NCBI GenBank assembly: GCA_030386875.1
Contig: CM059563.1
Coordinates: 35,254,139 to 35,318,138 of the forward strand
Origin: Morinoia aosen
Lineage: Eukaryota > Arthropoda > Malacostraca > Amphipoda > Talitridae
Direction: 5' to 3'
Length of the DNA: 64,000 nt
The position numbers and the translations under genes were made by a program. Shown piece after piece: positions 22,701-34,700 of the stretch; positions within the stretch are counted from its first letter, which is position 1; the number at the start of each line of letters is the position of its first letter. Below the pieces are notes generated by a model that worked only from the letters and a program-made list of their open reading frames with translations, was not told the DNA's origin and made no database searches.

Positions 22701-25700
22701 AGGTTCTATTGACCTGGTCGACGATGCCCTCGAGAGAGAGACGAGTTTACTGATGGTAGGCAATTGTTAGGTACTATTGACCTGGTCGACGATGCCCTCG
22801 AGAGAGAGACGAGTTTACTGATGGTAGGCAATTGTTAGGTACTATTGACCTGGTCGACGATGCCCTCGAGAGAGAGACGAGTTTACTGATGGTAGGCAAT
22901 TGTTAGGTACTTTTGACCTGGTCGACGATGCCCTCGAGAGAGAGACGAGTTTACTGATGGTAGGCAATTGTTAGGTACTTTTGACCTGGTCGACGATGCC
23001 CTCGAGAGAGAGACGAGTTTACTGATGGTAGGCAATTGTTAGGTACTTTTGACCTGGTCGACGATGCCCTCGAGAGAGAGACGAGTTTACTGATGGTAGG
23101 CAATTGTTAGGTACTATTGACCTGGTCGACGATGCCCTCGAGAGAGAGACGAGTTTACTGATGGTAGGCAATTGTTAGGTACTATTGACCTGGTCGACGA
23201 TGCCCTCGAGATAGAGACGAGTTTACTGATTGTAAGCATTTGTTAGGTACTATTGACCTGGTCGACGATGCCCTCGAGAGAAACGAGGACGGTGGGGTGA
23301 TAGTCGCGCTGGATTTGCAGGATGCGGGAGCAGTGGCGCATGGGTTCCGTAGCCCTGATCGTCTCCCCGGACTGCTGCTGGCCGGGCTGCGTACTGGCCT
23401 GCGACGCGCCCGACGGGTCTGGTCGACAGGCATCATTAATTACTCACACCAATAATTATTATTTTATTTCATTCATTAATGATTAATCATTGATTAATTA
23501 ATTGATTAATAATTAATCATTGGTTATTTCATTGATTGATAATTATTGATTAATTAATTGGATCATTGATATCAATGACTATTAGATAATTAATAATCGA
23601 TTGATTACTTGAGTAATTGGCATCAATTATTATTGATGTCTGACCGGCTTCGGCTGTACACTAGCAATTTTTAATGCATCGCTTCATCACTGACCATAAT
23701 CAGTGACACCAATCATAAGAGAGACACAAAAGAAGGCAAGGGAAAATCCTTTGGTCTCGCAACTGCACCCATTGTTCACTTAAGCTCCGAGAAGAGTGCC
23801 GATACAAGATTATAAGATTATAAGTTAGTTTAAGCCTTCCTAACCGCTGCAAAAATAGAGCGTATCAAAGAGAGGAAGGAGGAAGGCACCATTTAGTATG
23901 GAGATAAGAAAATGAGGAATCTATGCTGAAGGGGCATAGAAACAGTAAGATGAGAAAGAAGTTCATGAAATAAGATAAAAGTTGAAGAAGAAAGTCAGAG
24001 GTGCTGAAAAACAGGACAGTAGTGAACCGAAAAAAGGTGGTCCTTAACATAACAAAAAACATTTCATTTCAACAAAAAGAAGGCCTACCTCACTCTCAGC
24101 TCTGGCCCTCACATTTTTCCCCTGTGAGCGCTAATTCCCATAGATACAATAGTTGTATCCCCCTGAGGGGGAGTGCCGATACAACAAAATGCCCAATTTG
24201 ACTACAGAAGGACCCTCTTGTCCAGAAGCCAATAGACCAGAGCAATCATCTCCAACAGAACAGAACAATTGTCATCTGCGATAGACCAGAGCAACATCCA
24301 TCAGAATGTTCCATTATCTCTCACGTGAAGCGCAGCCATTGTACACCTCTTTCATTGCCCACCATTTAGAACTCCTCACAGTTGCCTCTCAGAAGACAGT
24401 GTATACAGATTTCTCTCAGCTAACTCTGATAAGGTAGGGCAGAAGTACGGAGGCTAGTCTCGTGTTTCTCTACTTGAAAAATTTATACTACACTCAATTA
24501 ACAATAAATTTAACTGCACGGACTATCTTTCAATGAGCAATACGGAGCATATCCACTGAACAGAAAGGATTGATCAATTGGAATTTCGCACTTGAACTTT
24601 ACAAGTTCTCCAGTAACTTCTCCAAACGTGAAAATTGTGGGAAAAGAAATATATTATTATTATTTTAGGGTTTTGAAAAGGAATATAGGAAGGAATGAAA
24701 TCGTACCTCTCTTGAAGCGGCCTCGCTGCTCAATGCGGAGGGTGAGGTACAGGGTGCGGACTGGCAGGTACACTGCCTGAGGGTACAGCTTGCCCACATT
24801 ATTCAGCAAGTTCAGGATAACCTGCAACAAGACACATTTTATTATGCCAGACTCCTCAACTCTCTAGAAATAAACAGCACATGAACCCCCATGACTGGAC
24901 ACAACATGAGCGTTATCGTCACCACTACACGCCCTAGCACATGCACACCAATGTCTGGACATAACACGACCACGCACGTCACCACTACACGCCCTAGCAC
25001 ATTCACACCAATGTCTGGACACAACACGACCACGCACGTCACCACAGCGCAGGCGACAGACGCATGTCACCCCAGCACGGGCGACAGACGCACGTCAACC
25101 CAGCACGAGCGACAGACGCACGTCACCCCAGCACGGGCGACAGACGCACGTCACCCAGCACGGGCGACAGACGCACGTCACCACAGCAAGGGCGACAGAC
25201 GCACGTCATCCCAGCACGGGCGACAGACGCACGTCATCCCAGCACGGGCGACAGACGCACGTCACCCCAGCACGGGCGACAGACGCACGTCACCCCAGCA
25301 CGGGCGACAGACGCACGTCACCCAGCACGGGCGACAGACGCACGTCACCACAGCAAGGGCGACAGACGCACGTCATCCCAGCACGGGCGACAGACGCACG
25401 CCATCCCAGCACGGGCGACAGACGCACGTCATCCCAGCACGGGCGACAGACGCACGTCACCACAGCACGGGCGACAGACGCACGTCACCACAGCACGGGC
25501 GACAGACGCACGTCACCACAGCACGGGCGACAGACGCACGTCACCACAGCACGGGCGACAGACGTACGTCACCACAGCACGGGCGACAGACGCATGTCAC
25601 CCCAGCACGGGCGACAGACGCATGTCACCACAGCACGGGCGACAGACGCAGGTCACCCCAGCACGGGCGACAGACGCACGTCACCCCAGCACGGGCGACA

Positions 25701-28700
25701 GACGCACGTCACCTCAGCACGGGCGACAGACGCACGTCACCACAGCACGGGCGACAGACGCACGTCACCACAGCACGGGCGACAGACGCACCTTGCCCTC
25801 TCGCCTGACGAGGCACGTGAGGAGCTGCGGGATCCAGGCGAGCCACTGCAGCGGGGGCACCCCACACCCATACTTGTCCAGGGCGTCCGTCAGCTGACAT
25901 CCGCTCACAGGCTCGAAGCTCAGCAGCCAAAACACCTTCGCGATGTACTTCCTGGCCTTCACTTCGTTCTCACACCTGCTAACACAAAGTAGTCGTCACG
26001 TGATGTGCCTCCACATCACTTTGTACAACATAAATATAGAACATGAAGTGTGAGGCAGGCTACTTTATGCGCGAGTACTAAGTAATCTGTGATTAATTGC
26101 TTACAAGAGGTAGGCAGTGACTGAAGCAAGTAGTGGCAGAGGCAAACGTACAATCTGCGTCAAGCAGCTATCAAATGCAACATAATAGCATTGTGGCAGA
26201 TAGATATCTGACATTGAAACGAATCATATAACTGAGCTTTATTCCTTTCAACTAAAAGGTAAATAATTATTTCTTTTTTTAATGAATAATAAAATATTCT
26301 ACATTTTAGTACTCTAGCTATTCACAGCGGTTGGACTCAAGCTTTTAGCATGAATGTGCTCATGCCGTTATCGAGAGAAAGTGCAGTAATTATTGTACAT
26401 CAGTTAGTTGTAAGAATTCCTAGCAACAACCAAGGTTTTCTCAAAAAGCGAAAAACAGGAACCCTTCACTATGAACTGTAGAAAAAGGGGAATCTATGCA
26501 TAAAACGTGTTCCCACACAGGCACATAGAAAAAGTAAGTTAAGAAGGGAAAGGAATAAAAAAGAAATAAGAGACAAAAACTCAAAAAAAAACAACGCGAG
26601 TACAAAAGATAGAAGTTCCGAAGGTCTACCTGGAGCTGACATAACCAAACAGCATCTCATCCAGGGTCACCAGTCTCCATAGCATAATATAGGACAAACT
26701 TTACTAACATTGATTTATTAATTCCCTATCGTACGTCCCCAGAGAGGAACTGAAGGCACACCATATTTCCTGCTAAAGTTAGCTACTGAAGACTCGATGC
26801 ACATTTGTGTGCACCGTGGAACTCAAATCATTTCCAGAAAACGGACGGACGGTAGTCTTGAAAAAAAAAAATCAAATGCAAACTTCCACTCACTACAAAT
26901 TCAAATCTCTGGTTTGAATTGAAACAACTACCTCTGAGAGGGGATAATCGGAAATTTATCTAATTTTAAAGAAATCTATGACTTATCATTCATTCCAGTT
27001 GAAAACAATCAGAACTTCCTGCAAGATTTTAGCCAGAACTTCCTGTAAGGTTGTGGTCAAAACTTCTTATAAAATTTTAGCAAATAAAACGTGCCAAGTG
27101 TCAAACTGCCAAGATCTGCCTCAAAAATAGAAAATGAACTGCATCAACCTACACGGTCGCATTCGATGGTGCGGACCACAGCAGGCATATGAACTGCATA
27201 GCAAATCAGCCTTAAATTCTGCCGTAGCTGCCATGAACAAAATTCAACATTCACTCATATACTCGAAATATGATGATGCAGGGAAAATTAAAGCATAACT
27301 GATCTCGACCCAATCATTGTGGATTGAGTTAGCAGTTATAATGATGCCAAACTACATAGGCAAAGCACTAGTTAGATCCCACAAAATTTGTTGTTCTTGA
27401 AAAGCAAAGTTTTGAAATAAGAAAATAAGACCTAAATGTAGGACGTTCGTTTCAGAGAAAGTACACTTCACGACTCGTTAATGAGATACAAACAAGACTA
27501 TAATGACTTAAATCTGTAATAAGAGTTTCACCACAGCACAAGATAAAGAACATTTTAATCGCGGGTTCCAACGGGTAGGATATATTTATTTGCAATCCAC
27601 ATCTGGAATATTTAGGTTAGGTAAATATTGAATCCCGTCATTTTTTGACGGGCCGTATACATTAGGAAAGAATAATGACCGTGCAGCATGGAGGAAGCAG
27701 ATGATAGCCTGGGCTGCAGAGTTGAGGTTGCTGGGGTCCTTCACAAAGGCCGTCTCGATGAAGTCACCCCAGAGTGCCCAGCCCTTCAGGAGCATTTCGT
27801 GGTACTGCACCCCGGCGCTGAACGACTTGTTCGCCTCTTCTGCGCGACCTGCACAGCACCACCTCTCTTTTAGCCACGAACACCAAGAATGATCGAAGTA
27901 TGACGCAACCTGAATACAATAACAAATGACTCAGGCTTCACATACTCGCAGACAGCGATGCTGTGACACGCATCTGGAAACAGTACGCCATGCGCCGCTC
28001 GAATATACACGTAAAATTTAATAACTTCCTTGGGAGAGGAATAGGAGCTATAATAAAGCCTGACCTCAGAGATGCATAACCCTTGCATAATCTAATCTGA
28101 TGCAAGTACAAGCCTTGCTTGTACTAACTCATTCTGTACATTCAAAAACAGAGTATTTCTTAGCTAGTTAAACTAAGAACTGCTAACTTTGCTAAAATAT
28201 ACAGAGCGCACAATTATGGGAGCATACAACTTCATGTCCCTTCATTGGAAGGTAGGCTATATATTGTATATTTAGTATTTTTAAACCCGCTATTATAGAA
28301 ATATTTCAGAGTATCTCGGTAAGACGAATGAAGCAGAAGGCAGAGTTGACACAGATACAGAGAAGCAGGCGTGTGCCGTGAGAGCACAAACTCAAGTGTG
28401 TGCAAGCTGCGGCACTCACCGAGGTGTGACAGGAATAGTCCTTTCAATGCGTAGAATTCTGAAGTCATTTCTTTAGTGAAGAATTTCAAGTTGGTAGAAT
28501 CAATAACTTCCAAGCCCTGCAAAGAAACAAAAAGTTAGATAGAGCTGAGTACCTGTTTAACAGCAGTTTAATGGTCTAATTAGTCTGAACAAATTAAAGC
28601 AGGCAGTCAGAGCAATGAAGTGTTCACCACAATTAAAACTAGTGCACTCCCAACCTTTCTGGAGCAAAAATGTAGAATCCTATTTATTCCGGTGGCTTCG

Positions 28701-31700
28701 TTTCCGCGGTTGTTAACATTTAGTTTGGTTAGGTTATTCGATTTAACGGCTCAAATGTATTTTTTCCTTCCTAAAAACTACGAGAAATGCAATTGCACAA
28801 TAAAATTTTACCTCGTACCTGTGTCAAATTATATTCTAAATAGGTTGAGAAACAGGCTAAATGCCATTCACTTATTCCAGTATGTGATTGAGAGATTTAC
28901 CTAGTGATACACATATGTACACATATATATGAGTTACAAGCAAAAGTCTCCCAGACACACTGCACTATAGCCTCAGTCTGTCCCTGACACTGGCACACCA
29001 GGCACCCTCGAGACATCGCTGCCAGCCAACCCAAGCATCGCTCCACACAAAAGCGGTCGGTGCGTGAGAAAATAAACAACAGCCACTACATCTTTGACAG
29101 GAAAGGCACGGAGGCTTTCCTAAGTAGTCAAAGTAGAATCGAAAAGAAATGTCGGAGTAGCCAAGTACTATTGTGGCATTTCTTCCCGAAATTGGTACAC
29201 GAGACGCCACTTTTCATCTATTATTTCCGGTCAATTGAACCTTGCAATGCTGTCAGACCACGTGGATCACGTTGTCTGTTTTCTAGTATAAAGTCAATGC
29301 TGCAGAAAGAAATTCACCCATAATGTGCAGGTAAAACATTCTTTCACTTGGCACAAATGAAAACAGCGAAATGATAATATTTCACCACCGATGGAACTAG
29401 AAAGCAGAATTTCAAAGTAAAAAAATCAATAAAATTTTAGAACTAGGAGTTGAATTCATCTTATTTTCACTACTTGCTTCTAAACCAATCAAACAGAGAG
29501 CTTGTAATAAAACGAGAAGTGTCCTGGTCTACAGCAAGTGACCTGATAAAAACGCCGTCACCGACAAGCACGGGACAACACACTCGAGCACAACACGCGG
29601 CCATAAAACTGGTACTTCTCAACAGAAATGCAGTAATTTGGGCAGACGCGAGTGTGCAAAAGTGTCTGGAGGAACCAAACACAGTGCGGGGGGGATAGCA
29701 CTCGTTAGCCCTGCAACACAGTTTCGCACCACTGCAAATAAGAATTCGTTCGCAGAATATCGCATTACGCATTAGCATACATCAAACACGCGGTGAAACT
29801 ACATAGTTTCATAAATACGAGTGCACACGGCCCGTCAAAATAATGACAGGATTAGATATAGGACCAACTGAGCTTCAACATGGCTTTCCCATGATTTCCC
29901 ATACTATTCTATGGCTTTCCAATACTTCCCCCAGTCTCAACCGCTGACATTCTATTCAACCTAATCTAACCTACCAATACATGCGATATTCATTCCGACT
30001 CCCAATCTGCTGGGTTAAAGCATCGAAAATTGCGGAGTTGCTGAAGCTTGCATCACAGATACGCTCATCTCACACTTTCGGCTGGTGGGCGTGACACACA
30101 GACAGACGGACGGACGCGGATCCTTTATAATCTAGATATGGAAATACCAGAATTTATGTATTTAGTTCAGTCAAACAAGTTTTGTTTAAGAATTTCATCT
30201 TAAATAGATCAAGTAAGTTAAATAGATCGAGTGAACTTAGTGAAGGAATTAATAAAAAAATAAACGTTATGGCACTGGTGGAGACGACATCCGATAACAC
30301 CCGTACCTCCTGAAGCTCGGTCTTCCCCATGTTGTTAGCAACGGCCATGTGGAGGTAGCACTTGACCTGCTGCCTTATCTTCTGGAAGCAGTCAACGATG
30401 GGCACAGAGGGAATGGAGTGGATGCGCGAGAGGGACTCGAGACACACGTTGGTCGAATTGTGCTTGCGTGCGATCTTGCCGAAGTGGATGATGCCTTGCG
30501 CCGACGCGTGCACCCCTTGCATGCTGTGGCTTTGTTGCTGCACGCACAACACTCGACACTTCGAACGCAATTGTGGAAACTTAAGTTTAACATTCAGCTC
30601 AAATTTAAAAACACTTGTAGTAAACTAAGTTGAAATAGCAAGCGTTAGAAGGATCGTGCCTTCATTTAGTTTTGATTTAGTATTCATGGAAATTAGGTTT
30701 GTGACTACTGGTCAGTCAGTAGCATTATGAAAACTCCCCCAGTGACCACCGGTGGCTCACGTCACAGTCAAAGTGTCAAATGGGAGGGAGTAACTCTGCA
30801 CCACACGCCGTGAGCAACACTGGGTCTGGGAGCCCCACGCTCAAACCACACAAAGCAACAAAATGGTTGCACAGTATAACTTGGCTACTACAAAACCTGC
30901 TACTTATCCAGCAAAACCTGAGACACTAACATTCGAATTCATACAGGAGAAAATGAAGGGCTACTTATGGGTGCGTCTCTGTAAAACAAGAGATACTGAA
31001 ATTAGAACTTAGAAATGCAGAAAGATGAAAGACAAAGCTTACTTTAGTTTCAAAATTACGCCTCGGGTGTCTTTTGAATTCATCATCAATACACCCACAA
31101 AATTATGACGTGCCATTTGTATGCCTGTCTACAACATAAAATACGGAACGTGTTCTAGAAAGCAACTGAAATCAAGTGTATGATTAAATATATTCACCGC
31201 TAATAATTTTACATCTTTTGCCTAAACCCAAAATTCTGGCATTGCAGTCATTGCAACCAAATTGCCCAGACAAATGCACCCTACCTGGCCAGCCTCGTTA
31301 GACTCTGAGTAGTGGTTGACGATGTACTGGTAGTGCTGCTGGCGCCAGGTGAAGATATCCGACCAGTGGCTGAGGTCGTCAGCGATGACGGGCAGGCGGT
31401 TGCGCCAGGTTTTCATGATGGCCTTCATGTCGTGCACGCTGCTCGAGCGACCCTGCACTAGGCCTTGGTGTATCTGCCATGCCTCCTGTAGCTCCATCAC
31501 CTACAAGCAACATCAAAGTCATTATTTTTGCCCAGCAGATGTGCTGTAGGCATTTATCACCCAAACCCTCACGTATACACGTTTTATTCAAAGAAAAAAA
31601 AAACGCCGCCACTGACATGCACAGCACAATACACTGAAGTACACCACAGCTGGAATGTTCCAACAGAAATGCGTTAATTTTCGCAGACGCGAGTAAGCAA

Positions 31701-34700
31701 AAAGTGTCTGGAGAAGTCCAAAAAAGGTGCGCGGGGTAGCCCTGCGACTCAATTTCATACCAATGCAAATAAAATTTGTCCGTAGAATACACACATCAAA
31801 CACGCGTTACAACACGCACCTGTTGCGCGGCTTGCAGGAAGGGCAGATGAATGTGCGACACGATGCTAGGCAGGCGTTTCCACTCCCTGATGCAGAGAGC
31901 CGATGTCAGCTCAACGATTTTGTCCACTGCGGTAGTGGCCGTCTGGTCGTCCACCACACAGATGGCCAGGTAGCCTTTGTATAGGTTAACTTTCCACTGG
32001 TACTCTCTGGAAATTATACACTTGAATTAACTATAAGAGATATATAGCCCAATGGATCCAAAATATCTTTTATGTGTATTTTAGCACGTTAAATGCTAAA
32101 TGTTAAACTACAGTTCAATTTTCAACTCAAATTAGAATTAATTTTTGGGATCAATTATGGAAATAACGAACACTAGATAGGTCGCCCCTACATTTAGTTT
32201 TCACTAACAATTTATCGAAATTGAGTTAGTGACTGCTGGTCGGTCTGTAGCATCATGAAAATCTCCTCAGTGACCACCGGTGGGTCACGTGGCACCTAAA
32301 GAGTTCATATGAAATATGCATGATAAATTTTCTCCACCACATTATTAGTTTTTAATATTCAATGGTGTTTTCAAAGTAGCTGAGCAAGTTGAATGGGCTG
32401 ATAGCAAAACATTCTTTAGTCCATGTTTAATAAATTCAGTTATTCTTGAACTGCCACAAACCTACTTTCTGCAGGCTATCACAATCGTTTTGCACAAGCT
32501 GATGTTAACTGAAAGGTTGATGTGAGAACTTCTCGCTTAGCCTTGTACCTTCAGTCACAGCAGCGGCACCAAAATCCAAATTTAAGAAGCAAGAAAAAAA
32601 AGAGACAAACACGACTCACTGATCACGCATGCTTAGTGAACTAAACGAGAGGGTATCATCACAATGAAAGCCAATCACTTGGACCCTCAAGCCAGGACGG
32701 CTAAAGGGGTAAGTTAATCAGACGACATCAGGCACTGAGGCAACAAAGATACTACGAGGATGTTGCAGTGTCGGCAGTGTCATGTATTGAAGTCAATTGG
32801 TTTGCTAACTTATGAAAAAGTTGGTTTTCAAGACCTAAACCAATTTGCTATTAAATTATATTGTTTGTAGGTGAATGCGATACAAAATCACACTCATATT
32901 CATGGACAAAAGAAAATGAACACAAAACTTATTTTAAACGCGAATTGTATTACCCAACCCGTTTCCATTAGGGGACCCACTGGCAGATGCTCTCATGAGT
33001 TTATGAGAAGTAAAATATCAATTGTAAGCCCATACGGTTGTTCCACAACAGCACAAAACACTTGTCGAAAAACAGGACAGCAGTGAACCTTTAAAGGGGG
33101 CCCTTAACATAACGAAACAAAACATTTTAACTCAATAGAAAGAAAGCCTACCTAACTCTCAGATCAGGCCCTTACACATTTCCTCCTTGAAGTGCTAATT
33201 CCTATTGATACAATAGCTGTATCCCCCTGAAGGGTAATTCCCATAGGTACAAGAGTTGTATCCCCCTTAGGGGTATCTCCCATAAATACAAAAGTTGTGT
33301 TGCCTGAAGGACGAGATCCAAATGAAAGCATCGTCAGATTTCACTTCAGGTTACCACAAGAAGAGAGTAAAGCAGCCCTGCGGTGATCACACCACGCAGA
33401 GGCAATTTGCACGTCACACTACCTAAGAACGAGCGTAAAAGGCAGTACCTGGGGTACGAGGCGCGCTCCAGGGCAGTGAGAGCGTCCCTCATCGCAGTCC
33501 AGTCGGCAACACGCCACGCGCTGTCCAGTACCAGTTGGGGCAGGCCGTTGTTCGGATCCGAGCCAAAGTCGCGCACAATTTCCCACTGGTTCAGCTCCTT
33601 CGAGCATCTGAGCACAACGCTCATCATTAGTGCACCATTGACTTAAATCATGTAGCAAAATAAGTTTTCCACCTCCTACAAATTAACACTTTAGACAGTG
33701 GCAAGTGAAACTGAAGTTTAATATATTGAGTTCAAATTTGAAGTAAATTGTTGTAAGCAATGGTGAAAATACCTAACATTAACTGGATCGTGTTTTCATT
33801 TAGTTTTGATTCAGTTTATTTTTCAATTGAGTTTGTGACTACTGATTGGTCAGCAGCATAACGAAAACTCCCTGTCATCAAATATGACCAACGTTGCAGT
33901 CGAAGTGTTGACCAAGCGGGTGAGTACAAACAGCATCGTACCAATAACAAATAATGTGGTGTCGAGTACTTTTTGCCTAACTCTTCTGTCTCTTTGCATA
34001 AAAAATATACAGCACCTCTCCCGGTAGAAGCTATCCACCGAAATGATAATGCAGCTCGGTGTCTCGCAACAGAAATGCTAGTTCATGTTCATGGAAAGCA
34101 TCAAATCGTGCAGCTATGAGACAGCCTAACACTGGTATCACCATATCATCAGAACTTCTGAACAGCACACCAAGCATCGAAGTGGAGATACCTACACTTA
34201 GCCAGATGCAAAATTTCAACACATACTCAAACATAATTCGTGAAGAATAGCAAGACAAAATATTTAATCCTACTTAACCTTCATCAAAGGAAGTACCCCA
34301 CTCAGAAGTCATTAAAAATATTTAATTGAACTTTGAATGCAACCTTTGCAGGAAGTAAGGAACAGCATACAAGACGAAATACAAGTAAGAGCTGTGCTAT
34401 CCGCAGGACAACAACACATATAAAGTTATGCAACACACAACAAAATACAAGAGTGGCACAGCTAAGCCAGCACAAACACACAACAATCAAGGTCTGCACA
34501 GCTAAGCCAGCACAAACACACAACAATCAAGGTCTGCACAGCTAACCCAGGCACAAACACACAACAATCAAGGTCTGCACAGCTAACCCAGGCACAAACA
34601 CACAACAATCAAGGTCTGCACAGCTAACCCAGGCACAAACACACAACAATCAAGGTCTGCACAGCCCACCCAGGCACAAACACACAACAATCAAGGTCTG

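Noticed and set aside
19805-23273. CRISPR-like regular repeat array
   Set aside because: Contiguous identical units with no variable spacers, inside an intron of an animal gene; a minisatellite.
24891-25897. Open frames of 305 and 277 codons on the plus strand
   Set aside because: They are translations of the 28-bp minisatellite (repeated HGRQTHV / ARATDARH), open only because the unit has no stop in those frames; no homology.
28620-28904. 94-codon plus-strand open frame
   Set aside because: AT-rich, no motif, no homology recognised, inside an intron.
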